From NCBI RefSeq assembly GCF_026210795.1, contig NC_089453.1:3226501-3290500 (forward strand): a DNA stretch of 64,000 nucleotides. The letters run 5' to 3'. Below the pieces are notes generated by a model. It was not told where the DNA came from, did not search any database, and worked only from the letters and a program-made list of their open reading frames with translations. Shown here piece after piece: positions 32,476-47,200 of the stretch. How positions within the stretch are numbered: the stretch's first letter is position 1; every line of letters begins with the position of its first letter. The stretch comes from Rhizophagus irregularis. Lineage: Eukaryota; Glomeromycota; Glomeromycetes; Glomerales; Glomeraceae. Both the position numbers and the translations under genes were made by a program.

Positions 32476-34440
32476 TATTCAATAAATTTTGTATTTTTCA
32501 TTAAGTGAAATCTAACCGATTTTGCAAATCAATTCAAGTTAATGCATCAATATTATAATATTGTTAGTAAAGATATTGTTAATAAAGATGAAACTAACCT
32601 TTAAATTATTTTTGTTTGCTAAAAAAAGAAATCACTTACCAATTTTAATTTATTCTCCATGATTTTTTTTGTTAAGAAAAAAAAGGTTGATAGTAGTTTT
32701 TATTAAAACAAAAATAGACATCACTTTCCATTTTTAATTTATCTTTTTTTTTCTCATCTTGTAAAAAAATATCTTGAAAAATTATTTTTTATTATTCTTT
32801 TTACAAAAGAAACAGTCGCATTAAATTTATAGTTACACACTGGAATCAATATAATAAATTGTGCACAAAAATGATTGAATCTAATGATTAAATCATTTTG
32901 TTGACAGGATAATCTAACTTTTTTTTTTAATTATATAGATAAATGATATATTATTCATTTATAGTCTAAGTATACAATTCAATTTTATTTTAAAAGATTG
33001 TGGCATGACTATACAATAATATTTCAAGTCCAAATTAAAAATTCAATCTTGAATAGTTTTTTTAATAATATCAACGTACACCTCTTTCCTTACTCACATT
33101 TTATGAAATACTTCCTATATTTCATTGCTAATATAATTAGTCACAAAATTGTCTCAAATTAATCTTGAAGTTCGTATAAACTTATTATAATTTTGTTAAT
33201 TTAAAAAAATATTTGTTTTGATTATTGAATTATTTTCATTTACTGACAAAAATCAGATTAGTTATTATACAGTATATCTTCTGTAATTTTAGGTCGTTCT
33301 CCATTAAGAATTTTATAAATAAAATTATGAACATGTTTAACATTATCAAAAATATCATTTTTAAATAATTTGTCTTTTTCATTAAACCTCTATACAAACT
33401 TTTAGAATGTTTAAAGTATATGATATTTTAAGGGAAAATTTAACTTTAAGTGCTGTGCCACAAAGTATACATTCTGAACATGCCTACATAGATAACACGT
33501 GATGATATATGTTATCTCTTAACTTCTAATAAATTTAAACAGCGGCAAACCACAACAGATAAAAAAAAATTATATTCTCATTTTTTACGCAATAAATTTA
33601 GGCTTTATTAAAATAAATTAAAGGACTTCGGATTAGAGTATCAACACCCCAACCTATCCCAGTTATTATTTTAAATAATAATATAATAAATTAATAATAA
33701 AATTATTTTATGACAAAATCTAAAATATATTATGAAGATGACTTATTATTGCTTGTCACAATCTTGAATATTTACAAGATATACAGTATATACAGTACAA
33801 AGAAAAGAAATAAAAATGTATTGGACCACATATAATTCGTTATTATAGTCATGCAAATATGCTTTTAAGTAAAGATTTTTTTTTCAATAATTAGCCTGCC
33901 TTTTATACTATAAGCAAAATTGTGCCACTTTTTGATAGTACAAACACAAAATAAACTACTATAATTTCACAAATAATACGATTATTAATAATGTATCCGC
34001 TGACAGCTCTTTCAATCTAAGCTGCTAGTACAGCAAATCCGCGAAAAATTTTGATGAAACAATTAATTTCATTAATTTGTGCAAATGAAGTCAACAACAT
34101 TAGTTAATACACCTGAACTGTTAGATACAGCAGAAAATCCAGGATATGACAATTCCATTTTAACTCTTGAATTATAGAACGATATAGTTAAAGAAACCCA
34201 GATTTTGAGGTTGAAATGAAGTTGCGAATAAAGTTACTTGCGATGAGATTTAGAAGAGTTAATAGTAAAAAAATAAAAAAAATAAAAAAATATGAATCTG
34301 AAAAATTGCAATAGTCAGTAATTTTAAAATACAAGAGCTAGTATTATTTAAATAGTGTGAGTTGGTATTAAAAATAATCTATTTACACATATCACATGTT
34401 ATTTATATTTTTTTAATAACCTGACTACTAGCTACCCGAT
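32476..34440. other. Intergenic, no supported gene
   Basis: Very AT-rich. An ATG at 34086 starts a 30-codon frame (MKSTTLVNTPELLDTAENPG...) that ends at TAG; it has no further support. Confidence 0.35.
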
Positions 34441-34458
34441 AACAAATTTCTCAAGTGT

Positions 34459-34496
34459 CCCATCGCTCCTTTTCGTCTCCTATCACTCCTCTTCAT
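34459..34496 (+). repeat. Two stray units of the 58.5-kb minisatellite
   Basis: CCCATCGCTCCTTTTCGTCT then CCTATCACTCCTCTTCAT matches the 20-base unit of the array at 58505-58970. Confidence 0.6.
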
Positions 34497-34649
34497 ATAT
34501 ATATATATTATTTTTTTAATTTTAGTAAAGTGTCCCATATATTTTGAATTTTGCTGTAAAGATTATAGTATACTAGAACAAGTTTAGGGATATAGGAGCG
34601 CAAATAATGATGTCATCAAATGATCTATGATCAGCAGAAGATTTGTTAC

Positions 34650-34850
34650 AGAAAGCCAAGGCGGAAAGTAATTTTTTGTTTCAACAACTAAGCAGTTGGT
34701 ACTCAATGAAAGAATGGCTATCGTTCTTTTTAATAAATAAAGGAAAAATAGTAAAAGAGCCTCAAAAGGATGCCTTTTGATTAATAATTCTTTTCTCAAA
34801 ATTAGCATTCTCGAGATTTGGCACTGATTAGTTCATGTATCGTTGTAGCA
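34650..34850 (-). repeat. Partial copy of the 23.7/28.4-kb repeat
   Basis: CTCAAAAGGATGCCTTTTGA, TTAATAATTCTTTTCTC and CGAGATTTGGCA parallel 28570-28620 (and the mirror at 23690). Confidence 0.55.
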
Positions 34851-35259
34851 TAATAAGTTGTAAAAACATAATTAATACATGGATAACAAAAGAGATATAT
34901 CTTTAAGCATAAACAAAAACCATGTTTTAGTCATCTCACGTCTAACTGAAATATGTTAAAATATGTTATGTAACGTTCTAATTGAATATAAGAAATATCA
35001 GAAACAGTGGCTCTCATTCTAGACGTCACATTAACGCAAGTAAATAATCAAAGTCTCATTTTTAAATAAAAAAATCTCAATTTAATATTTACTATTAATA
35101 TCGAAAAAGCTCAACATGGAAATAAGATTTTTTTCAGTTTACTATGAAACTCATTCAAATTTTAAATTTTAAATTTTATTTAAATGTAATTAATACAACG
35201 AATATATCAAATCTCAAATATAGAAAAATAATAAATATAAGAGGTAATAAAAGTATTGT

Positions 35260-38200
35260 CTAACTTGTAAACTTCTTAAATTTTTTAATCAAATTTTTTC
35301 TTGTGGTTGATGAAGATGCAGATGTAAAACTTTCATTATTTTCTTCTCCCTTCATTGTTTTCTATTTATATTAATTAATAAATATTAAAAATAAATTATT
35401 TTAAAAATAAATTCAATAAAATTCTCTTAAATACATACCTCAATTTCACTAACAATAAATGTGTAAGCATTATAAGCATGAGATACTAATAAACAAGTAG
35501 GAAACAATTTTTCAATCAATTCTTGCTTAATATCACCAGTCCACAAATCTAAAGTGAAATCCAAAATATATGTATTTAAATTCTGATCTTCAATATTAAA
35601 ATTAACTAATAAAAATCTATAAATAAATCTTTTTAAAGCAAGAGCCAATGCTTTAGCAGGAATAAGTTGTTGACTTTGACTATTATAACTCACAACCTTA
35701 TTGATTGAATCCTTCATTTGCTGCATTAATGGAATTTTAAATTTATCATCTATATTGTGAATTATTGAATTAGCAACTTGTTCTTCAATTAATTCATAAA
35801 ATGCAATAATATGTTTTAAAGAAAACTCTTTAAGTATATCTATAGTTGCTATATTATATCTCGCTAATTTCAACCATTGGTCAACAAAATCTAAAATAGG
35901 TATACTATTATTTTGAATTGATAATTCTTTGATAAAACAAAGCATTATTTCAAAAAGAAATAGTAATTCAGATAGATTAGCTGAATTTGTTGAACTATTT
36001 AAAATTAATGAAGAATTTGATTGCTGAAAGAATGTCAATATCATTAGAATTTTATCTCCCGGGATAGGTACTTGTAGTAATACTTTTTTAATATCAAAAA
36101 GAATTTTTGGAGAGTTATGAAATAATTCATATTTGAATGAAAAGTTTTTTAAATAAAATTGATTATTTTCCATTTTAAAATAAACTTTATCAATAACTAA
36201 TTTTCTTGCTAATTTCATTTCGATTTTTTGTAAATCAAATATAAAGTTTACATTTCCCTTTATACCCATATTTCTTTGATTATACTTTAAAATCTTATCA
36301 TTCCATTCATAATTAATAAAATTATTATCTTGTGCTTGTGCTACTGTAGATATAATAAAATACGTTTTAGAATTTAAATAATTCCAAGACAAATTCTTTA
36401 TAAAGTCAAGGCTTTTACATTCTTCAATTGGAATATTTATAATATCGTCTAAAAATTCATTGTGTAATTTAATTAAAAAGTCTAAAATTGCACATAAGTA
36501 AATTCCATTATTTTTTTGTTCAACTAATCCAAAAATTACAGGAAGTTCAAGATTCATATGTGGCTTATTGAGTAATTCTTCAGATTGATATTGATCAATA
36601 TGGCTGATAATAGAATTCCAACTAATAGCAAATTCTTCAAATAAAGATTTTAAATTAGCATATTCATTATCATCTGCAGATTCTTTTTTAATAAATTCAT
36701 GAAATGTCATAATTTGAGCTGTTTTTCTAGTTAGATGATATTCAAGTTTAAAGCTTAAAATTTTTACAAATCTAATAATTGGATGAAGGTGTTTAATGAA
36801 ATTTAAGTTCTTATTATGTTTAAAAAATACTGAAAGTAAAGGATATTTATCCAAATTATTATTATAATATGTATGAAAATCTTTAAAATTCACTTTTATG
36901 ATTGATTTCCAAAGTTTAGGAGGAAAATACATTTCCATATTGGTAATTGACTCTATATTAGTAAAATTTTTAAAAAATGTAAACTCTTTCTTTAATATTT
37001 CGAGTTGCTTTATATCAAAAGAACTTTGTTGATATAAAATTAGCATAAAATAAGATCGTATTGAATGCATAAATAGATTACCACTGATTTTCATAACATT
37101 ATTAATTTCTTTAATTAATGACTTGGATAAAGAATTATCTTTTTGGAAGTAATTCTTCCAGTATTTATTTATAAATTCTTTTAAAAATGCAATTGAAGTT
37201 ATTTGTTGTAAAGGCAAATCTTCTTGATTTGTAGATGATTCAATTGAATTCTTAAAATAAGGTAACAATTCATTTAATTCAAATTGATTGAAAATTGATT
37301 GAATTATTTCACAGCAAGACTCAGCCATATTTGAGTTGATGTCGTTAATATTATCATTAATAGTTTTCAATCTAATTGAAAGTTGTAAAGCCCTTTCGGA
37401 ATTTTTAATTAACATGAAAAATATTTGTTTGTTTTGTTGGATTTCAGTAGTAAATATTTTTTTAATTATACCATTATTCATTAGTTTGAAAGAATATTGT
37501 GAAAATATATGTTTGTAAAGAGTTAAACGAATTTCTGATTCCAAAGAAATAAGGTTAAGGCTTCTTTTAATAAATGATGTAATAGGAATTTCATTATTGT
37601 TATTGTCTAAATTACTAAATACCAAATTGATAATTTCAGTTGTAATAATTTCTTGGTTTTTGGTGGATTTTCCTAAATTAATAATTTCTTTGATTTTTTC
37701 TAATGGAATTGTATTAATATTTAATAAATCATTGCATATAAATAATAAGTGCAAGTTTGAAAAATTCTTTGAATCATTAATTTTATAATATATGGATGAA
37801 ATAAAATCCATATCTTGTTTCCATGGTTTATCATCACATATATTTTGTAAAATCAAATTAATTGATTCTTTGAAAAGGTATCGATCAAGTTTACCATATA
37901 CAATAAAATCATTCTGAGCTTTTGTAATAAGATCTGGAAATGTTTCAGCCAATTTTAATTGAATTAGAATTTCTGCAGCATATTTCCACCAATGAGTATG
38001 AAGAATAAATGGATTTACAATTTTATCATCAGTTATTCCAATTAAATGTCTTAAAATAAAATCCAATTTCGTTGAATAAATTGATAAATTTATTTTAATA
38101 AAATCATTATAATACAACTCTGAATATTTTTGCAAATATTCAAAATTTGGATATATAGAAATCAAATTGTTCTTAAAATCTTCAAGATGATTTTCAATTA

Positions 38201-41200
38201 ATCCATCATCATTTTCTAAAACTTGCTTTAAAATATCTAGTTCCTCATAATATACCCTTTTATAAGAATCAATTTGATCAAAGAAATAATATGAAAAAGG
38301 AAATTCGAGATCATTAATAATTAAGTGAGATATTTTATATATAGAAGGTTTTGGTTCACATAAACTATTAATATTGATTATTGTATTATCCATAAAGAAA
38401 TGTTTCCATAAATCGGATAATTCATTTTTTATTTTAGATTCCTTATTGTTATAATTGAAAAATGTAGCTACTGCTGATAAATTTTCAAGTGAATATATAA
38501 TTTTAGCAACAGTCTGCTTAATAATTATTCTTATATAATCTTGTAAAGCCAGTGATAAGCAAGTAAATTTTGATAAATACGTTTTATCTAAAACTATTTC
38601 ATATTGCCAATTTTTGCAATTTTCTAAAACCCATTCAAAAGTTTTAGTTTTAATACAATTTACAAAAATCGAATTGCTTAAAATTTGATTACCCAACGTA
38701 CTACAAAAATGAAATTTATACAATAAATTAGTAATGTTATAAATAATCTTCTTTAGTAAGACATAAAGCTACCATACCTGATATAATTTACATTGGAATG
38801 TTGATATTTTATACATGATAAACACCATAATAATTCATTTTTAAGAATTTTTTCAAATGGCATTGTTGAATCAACTATTTTTTCAAAAAGCTCCGAATTA
38901 ATTGTTTTATATAATGACTTATCCAAAAAATTCGCTAACGGTGCCTCTGATGATTTTAACGATTCAATAGTAATTTGTTTCCAGCCGCAAATAAAACTAG
39001 ATTTTATTAAATTTGATTCATAGTCTCGTCGAATATGAAATATTATACATGCATGCTTAATAGTCGTATTTATTTCACATGTTTCTTTTTTGGCCAAAAA
39101 CTCGCTTCGAAACTGTTCAATAATATACTTCACTAATTTGACACATTTAATATTAATAGTATTAATATCACACTGAAGAATTAAAACTTGATCTATTGAT
39201 TCAAAAAAGAAATCTTTTACAATTTTCGATATTTGAACTTCGGTCTTAATGGTCGACAAATTATGTACTTGATATCTTAAATAATCTTGTAAACAAGATT
39301 TAAAATCTACTGTTATCTTAGAAAATGTGTTTATAATCACTAATTGTCCCTTAGGATCTGAACACAATTTATCTTGATCAAATAAGGCGTCAAAATAATT
39401 GGAAAGGCCATTATGATGTTGTTGATTGAAATAAACATGTTTCCACCGATCAACTTCATCTTGTTCTAAAATTGATAATCCTGCTCTTATAATTCCATCA
39501 GCAGATGCTATTGCAATTAATGATTCTTTACATTTTTCTAAAATCTCATTATCATTAGCTTCGAGATTATTCTTTGTAATGTAAAACATTAAACTTTGTA
39601 AAGTTTCATCTTTATTAAATCCAATGAATAAATCCCTTCGGGTGAATCTATTATTTAAGTCAATCCCTGAATTAGTTTTAACCAAAGTTGACATTTGCTT
39701 TATCCAATTGTCTAAATATTCAATAAGTAATTTTTGTTTATCGTCAAGCATATCATTTATTGACAATTTTTGCTTTTCAAATCGATTAAAAAGTGAGGGG
39801 TTAACCGAAGTTAAATTACTCTCATCCATAACAACAATGCATTTAAAATACTGCGAAACGTAACTAATAAAAATATAGATTAGAAGTTTTCTTTTGAATA
39901 TGTATTTAAAACTCATAATGTAAATCATAATTTCAATGACTACTCACAGCATAGGATTAGCATACGCCCCAAGTGCCACTCGTGTAAAGTATTTAGGATT
40001 ATCCTTGTCTCCTACTACAATATAACTTTGATTCCATAAATCATAAAGGTTTCCTATTAAGCAAAAAAACAAATAAAACAAATTTATTTCTTTGATTAAT
40101 GAATTCACATTGGATATTTCATATCTGAAATGTTAGTAAAATTTAGAAATTACCATAAATTATTTCTAAGTCTGTTAGAATCAATGGTCTACCTGCTTCT
40201 ACACACATCTGAAATAATAGTATACATCAATACATACGTGTACAACAAATAGATTAAAAAAAAATAAATTACAGTGGAAAAATAAATAATTATTTACCAT
40301 TATTCTACTTAAAACACTGTAAGAATAATCATCCTGATCGTCAGGAAACTGTGATCCTAAAATTACAACGGGATCCAAATCTCTTCGTTTTAACTGATAA
40401 GTTAATAAATTTACGATCGAGTCACTTTTACCAATAACCATTAAATGACGTGCATCAGAATCATCTAAATTTGAATTGATCAATTTTTTAACAGAAATTT
40501 GTTTATAAAACCATGGTTTATGATTATTAAATGTCTTAAGTACGCCTCCAAAATATTTTTCGTATAATTTGTTATTTTCTGTTCCTCCAAAATTGCGAGC
40601 CAATGCCACTTGTATATTCTCTGGAGTCATTTCATCTAATGAAAGCTGTTTGACCAATGCGTAATAGTCGCGAAGACCATGAAAGTTAGGCAAAGCTTGG
40701 CCATTTTTTTCGTAATCCATATATGCTTTAGCTAAAGGTTCCAAAGCGTCTCTTTGTCCATAACCAATAACCCTTGTATTTAATAAGCGCTCAGTAGTAT
40801 CAACTAAATCATCTAAACTAAATTGTGGCCTATAAAAAAATATAAATGTTATATAAGAAAATCTTGCAAAATTTTATGAATTAAACTGATATAATAATAC
40901 CTCTGAACGAGTAATGCGCGGCTACTTTTACTATTATCTAAACGCCAACTAGATATTCCTATCACTGAAACAGTTGGTCCTGTGGCCGGATAGCTCGGCT
41001 CAAGCAGAGAATGAAGTACTTTTAATGGATTAAAAGGACTTGTTTCAGCCAAACCAACTAATAAAATAAATTCGGTCAACTTCAATTAAAAACCCAACAA
41101 AATAATGCAATAAAGATCGCAAGGGAAATGAAAATTACCTTCATCAAGTAAAACAACACTGATAACAGGAAATTGTTTAGAAGTCGTTTCTTGATATTCA

Positions 41201-44200
41201 TTTGCCTTAACAAAAACTTTTATTAAACCGTCAGAAGTTGAAGATGAAGATCCTTGATATGGAATCATGTAAATCTGTGGTAACTTTCTGAAATATTTAT
41301 CATTTGAATCAGATCCGCGTAAATTCGAACTTATAAGACGAATTGCCAAAGATTTTGAAGAGCCAGTGGTCCCTATAAGAAACAGTGGGATTCGTGTCAA
41401 AATGCATACAATCATAGCAAAAACATTCTCTAATAAAGCTTCATTATATGCCGTATTAAGTGGACATTGCATCCTGTTAATATAATCTTCTTGTTCTTCG
41501 CGAATAATTTTGGCAAACATATGCTCCCCTATATAATCTTCATGATTTTGTAATATTTGTCCCATTTCGCGACGATATTGTTTGCGTAAATTTTGATCAT
41601 ATAATCGAGAATGGTAACAGAGACTAAGTGCTAAAACATAAGATCTAGTTGTTATAGTTGGATTTCCAGGTGGTGGATATTTGTGACCCTTCTTGTAAAC
41701 CGGACGATTTTCAATAGAATTATAAAAGAATTTCACCAACGTTATAGCTCGTTTAACATCACGTAAGCTAACACTATATGGTTCTTCAACCTTTCGAATA
41801 AATTTTTGAGAAACAAATAAAAGTTCGGCAAATACCGGATGTCCTAATTTTTTTAATTCTTTTTCAACCATGATTTCAATATACTTTAATTCGTCTTTTG
41901 GTCTTAATACACCATAGTCCCATACATAATCCATAATTTGATCGGGAAGTGGTTTGACTTGATAAACAAGATTGCTATGTTCTTCATACCTTTTCACCTT
42001 ATTTGTCAAACCAGCTTCACTTTGAATTCTTGTATGATTACGATATGGATTGCAGGCAGAGAATAGACGAATATTCGGATGTATAGGTTTGCCCTTAAGC
42101 ATTCGATGAGATATTAAATCTGCAAGTAAACCTATATGATTGCAAGTATTGATCTCATCAAAGAATAACCAAATTTCTCCTTTTTCTGCTTTTTTCAAAG
42201 CATCATTCATAAACCTCATAATAATTCCTTCATCAATTCCAGCATGAAGATTAAGAGCTAAGAATTGAACTTCGACCATCATAGCCAAATAGGTAATTAA
42301 GCTTGTCTATGTATGAATTATGAAATTGTTAATAACAGAATAGATAAAAAAATTAGATTAAAATAGATTTTTTTTACCTTGCCACACCCTACTTCACCAC
42401 AAACTATGACCGGAATGTTTGCACGTGTTCTTAGAAGAATTAAAGCCATCTTTATTAAATTATCACCAGACAAAGCATATTCAGGAAGTTCTAATTTTTC
42501 CGTCGATCTTCGTGCCAAATATTCCAACCTTACGAAGAGGGCATTTGTGGACATCGAATTATAATCATCTAGTTCCCATTTTGTTTGATCGCCAATTATT
42601 TGACTTTTTAGTAAAACCTTAACATTATCATGAACCTTTTTTCTGTCACGATATAAAGCTGAGATGGTATTTAGTTTTTGAGAATTGAAGAATCCTAGAA
42701 TATGGTTCGAATCATCCCATTGAACAATTGTACTAAGACGGGCATTGTTAGCATCTGCAGCTATAGATTCTAATTGTGCCACTTTGGTCTTAACCGATCT
42801 GGTCGCGAAATCTTTTGAAACATCTATTAAGCTTTTTACTATTAAAGTTTTAATATTAGTTTCTTTTACCATTAATGTAAGATTGTCTACAGTAAAGAAT
42901 TGACTTGATGATAGGCGAAGCAATTGATCAGCAAGTACATTAATAAATATTTCAACAAATCTAAATGAAGAAATATCTGCAGCATTTTTGTTATTAAAGA
43001 AATATTTTGCAATAAGATTTTGACAGCGTTCTATTGGTAATGGGTTTTTGATTGTCTTATCTATCCGGAAAAGAGTTTCTTTTGTATCTATTTCATTACG
43101 ATCTAATAAATTCAAGTAACTACAAGCAACCTGCATTGGACTGTTGATTTCTTGAGAAACTCTCAAATTCTTAATATTCCATGACAAATGATTGAATAGT
43201 AAGTAACTTGCCATAGGAAGAGAATTAAGTAAATGTTGCTTTGTTGTTGAAGCTATTTCAATAAATATATATGTGGGCGTTTCCGAAGGAGGTAAGCAGG
43301 CTATATCAACATTAGTAAAAACTATACCCAAAGTTAATAACTCAAATAAGAACATGTTAACATCCTCAGGATGGTCTGATGATACTATATTAATATGTAA
43401 GCTTTCTACGGGTCGGAGTTTACATTTTTTGAATTGACGTACAAGTCTACCGAACTCCATATCATCACTTATTAATATGCTACGAGGAATTTTCTTTTTA
43501 GCGAAACTAGCTTCTTTAATCCATTCAGTTTTACCTTGTCCTGATAAGTCGGAAGAAACACGTATAACATTCTGACACAATTCTCTATAAATTTGGCTCA
43601 TTGTATCAGTAATTAAACCATTGGTTGCATGAACATCCAATGAAAATTGATCTAAAATATGATGATGCATTCCAGTTTCCCTACAACAAATAAGCGCCAA
43701 AAGATATTCCTTATCTTGATCATGTATTCTTTGCATTGATCTAATTTGGTTAACTAAATTATATTGTAGTTCAAATTCCAATAGTTCCAAATTTGCAATA
43801 CAAAATAAGTGATTTTCATATCCATTTTTTGATGCATAAAAACTTCTTTTAATGAAAATAGTAAGTTCTTCCATTGTAGTTATGGAAGTACATATGAGGA
43901 GTTGCCACGGCTCGGGATAATATCCATGATTAGTATACAATGACATAATAACATTTGAAACTCTTGATTTGTCAGTACAAGCCGCAACAAATAATTTTCC
44001 CTTTGTAACAATATCTGACATTACGCGTTGCCCAGCAGCTTTAGGTTTACGAGATTGTTTTGGAACGTTTCTAGAAATTCTTTCTAATTCATTTCCAATT
44101 TCGGTAAGAATTTCAAGATAATTTTTAGATCCACGTAAAATTTTTTGTATATCCTTACGAGTTGTCGGTAATTGGGCTTTACTATTTACAAATCTAATCA

Positions 44201-47200
44201 ATATTTTGCATTCTTCTTCATTATCCTTATCTAATTTTTCTGACGTGAAATAATCATAGAATGCTAAAATGTGGCGAGCGAAAAAGAATGTCAAATAATA
44301 ACATCTTTGTTGTGCACGATCTACTATACTTTGCCTTAAATTTGTAAAAATTACAAACTCGTTAATTTTCTTACAATAAAGAATAACAAAGCAATAATAT
44401 CAAAAAAATAATTGAAATTCACCATTCTTTAAGTTCTTCCTTTAAAAATTTCAGGTAATCTTTCATATTATCCGTTCCTTGTAATTTATTTTCGAATTTT
44501 CTATAACCAAAATGCCCCATTAGTATTAACATGGACACTATGTTAATTATTTCTTGAACAATATCAACTTGGGCAACAAATTTATCCATAACATCTTTGG
44601 ACATTTCTGCCTCTTCGTTATTTATTATATCCGAATTTTTTTGGTTTGCAATCAAAAGAGCCCGTCCACGTAAATCTAATATTTCGTTTAGATTATATTT
44701 CACATTAGATTTAGAGGGATATTGTAAAGAAACTAAGCATTTGTCTTCTTTTTGGTTAAGTGTAAATGTGAAGGTCCCATTAATTACGGCATTCTTGATT
44801 TTTTCTTTAGTAACTTCTCCACGATTTTGAATATTATTGTACATATTTTGCAGCGCCATATTGCTACTATTACATAATGCAATCTTTTCTCCTAAGGTAT
44901 AGTTCTTCTTAATGACATTTAATAGTTCTTTCAACAAATCAGAAATAGCTTCCATATTTTTATTCATAAGAGGAAATAAAAATTGTTTAACTTGGATGAG
45001 TGATGAAACAGTATCTTCTTGAATCAATCTTTCCTCCGAATGATCATACACACCATTAATCAGATTTTTAATATCATGTTCGGCAATTTTTTTTAAGAAA
45101 CTTAAAAATTCTTCAGCGCTTGATAACTCTTTTATCAATTTCCAACAATCTTGATTAACATTAGAAAGATTCCTATCAAGGTAATCGAAAAAATTATTAA
45201 TTTGCCCAAGGTGCATGGAATCATCTTTTAAAATACGAATTGCTTTTGATAGCCAATCATCTTCATTGTGTGGTACTTTGAAGATTTCCATTTCCACGAC
45301 CTTTTCTAGCTCTTCGAGTCGTTGGGCCCAATGAGGAATTTTTGAAAGATAATCAAGAGTCTGCACAAACCTTTGACTTTTAGAGATTATACAGCCTTCC
45401 ATCAAATCAAGCTCCGAACTAACATCTGTAACATTTTTCCAAAGCAAAGATGCTTCTGAGCATTTGAACTTTTCCCAATCCTTAAGTTGTATACACATAG
45501 CATTATACTTTTCAAAGACAATTGGAATTAATTTTTGAGCGATGTATTCTACGTTTATTGCAGCAGCGTCTTCCTTAATACAAAAATCGAAGATATTTCG
45601 AAAAGCTTGAGATCGATTAAATTTGTAGCAATTTCTTGCACTGTCCATAGTTTTCTCATGGAATGCCCAATGATCTGATAAGAGCACTTGTTTCACCTTT
45701 GTTTTATCTGAATTTTGCAAATGTTGTTTTAAATCTCGAATATAATCAGCTACATCTGTTACTTTATCGTTTGGACAAAATCCGTTATAAAATTTGGAAA
45801 GTACATCGAGTTGATTTTGATAATTATTACATATCTTTCTAAGTTTTGCAATTTCATCTCGAGAAACGATTACGTCTCCTAATGCTTTCTTCTCAGCAAC
45901 AGCCGCATCAAAATGTCGAAATAGATATTCGTCATTAAATTCTAAAATTTTTTGCAATAATTGGACATCAATAGTTTTTTCAAGAAGAAATCCAGCAAGT
46001 TCATTAATAGACATTTTAATAATTTTAACAAATGGGTTTGAGTTAAGTTTTGCGACGTTTCCAATAGCGCGTAATATAATATTCCAAAATTTACTAGCCT
46101 TTAAAATATTCAAATAATGTTCTGAAGCGCTGGATACAGTCGATTGGCTTTGCAATATAGTCATAATATGATACAAAATATCTTCGCTTATCCTAACGAT
46201 TTTTTAATAACAATAAAAAAAAAAATATTAAAGCATTAACATATTTAAGAGACAAAAAATTATTACAAAAAAACTTACATGTTTGGAACGTCCAGAATCT
46301 CGGCTGTTTCGCAATCGCAAATAATGCGTATCTTATTCAACAGCTGATCATAAGTTTGTTGAGTAGACTTATTTAACATGTCTTTTACCATCTCTAAAAA
46401 TAATACTTCAACATTATCTTGCTTTATTTGTACTATTAATTTTGTTGCAGCAAAGATTCGGTCTTCTGAACAATTCTTCACTCTATCTATGGCAATTGTT
46501 GTCAAATCTCGCCAAATATTAATCCTTTGGCAAAGCAAAGGATGCATAAGTTCTAATTGTTGAAATACCAAAAAAATAAAATTGCTCTCGTTTTTATTAC
46601 TTGTGCTTGTATCGAGTTTGGAGAGAAGATTTTTAAACCAAATTACACAAATTTTTGGTATCTTTTTCTCTTTGGTATCTGAAAAATCACTACGGAACCA
46701 ATCGTCTAAAATTTCAGGAAATATTTTTAATAATTCCAAAGTATGTGACTGAGATATTAGCTCTAATGATTGAATAACTTCATCTCTGTGCCAAACCAGA
46801 CTATTATCATGTAATAATTTTTTAATAGCATCGATATTTTCATATGTCCACTTTTTATTAGGACTTTCAAGTAAAGATATAACTTGATTTCGGACGATTC
46901 CTGAAACACGGTCTCGATAATCTTTCGAAAGGCTTCTAAAGTAGCATTCTAAGGCAACAGCATCACCATGAGATCGAATTTGTCCAATAAAACACTCAAA
47001 AAGATTACAATCAATTTCGTTGTTATGAACAAGAACATCATTCCAAATTTTTAAAAGAGAGTCAATATTGTGACATAATTGGAGTAACCACTAAAAATTT
47101 AAAAAATGAGTAATTAAAATCAAATCAAATCAGAATTTAAAAATTTTTATCCAAAATTTACCTTTGCGATTTCAACATAAGATTCTAATTTAATATTCTC

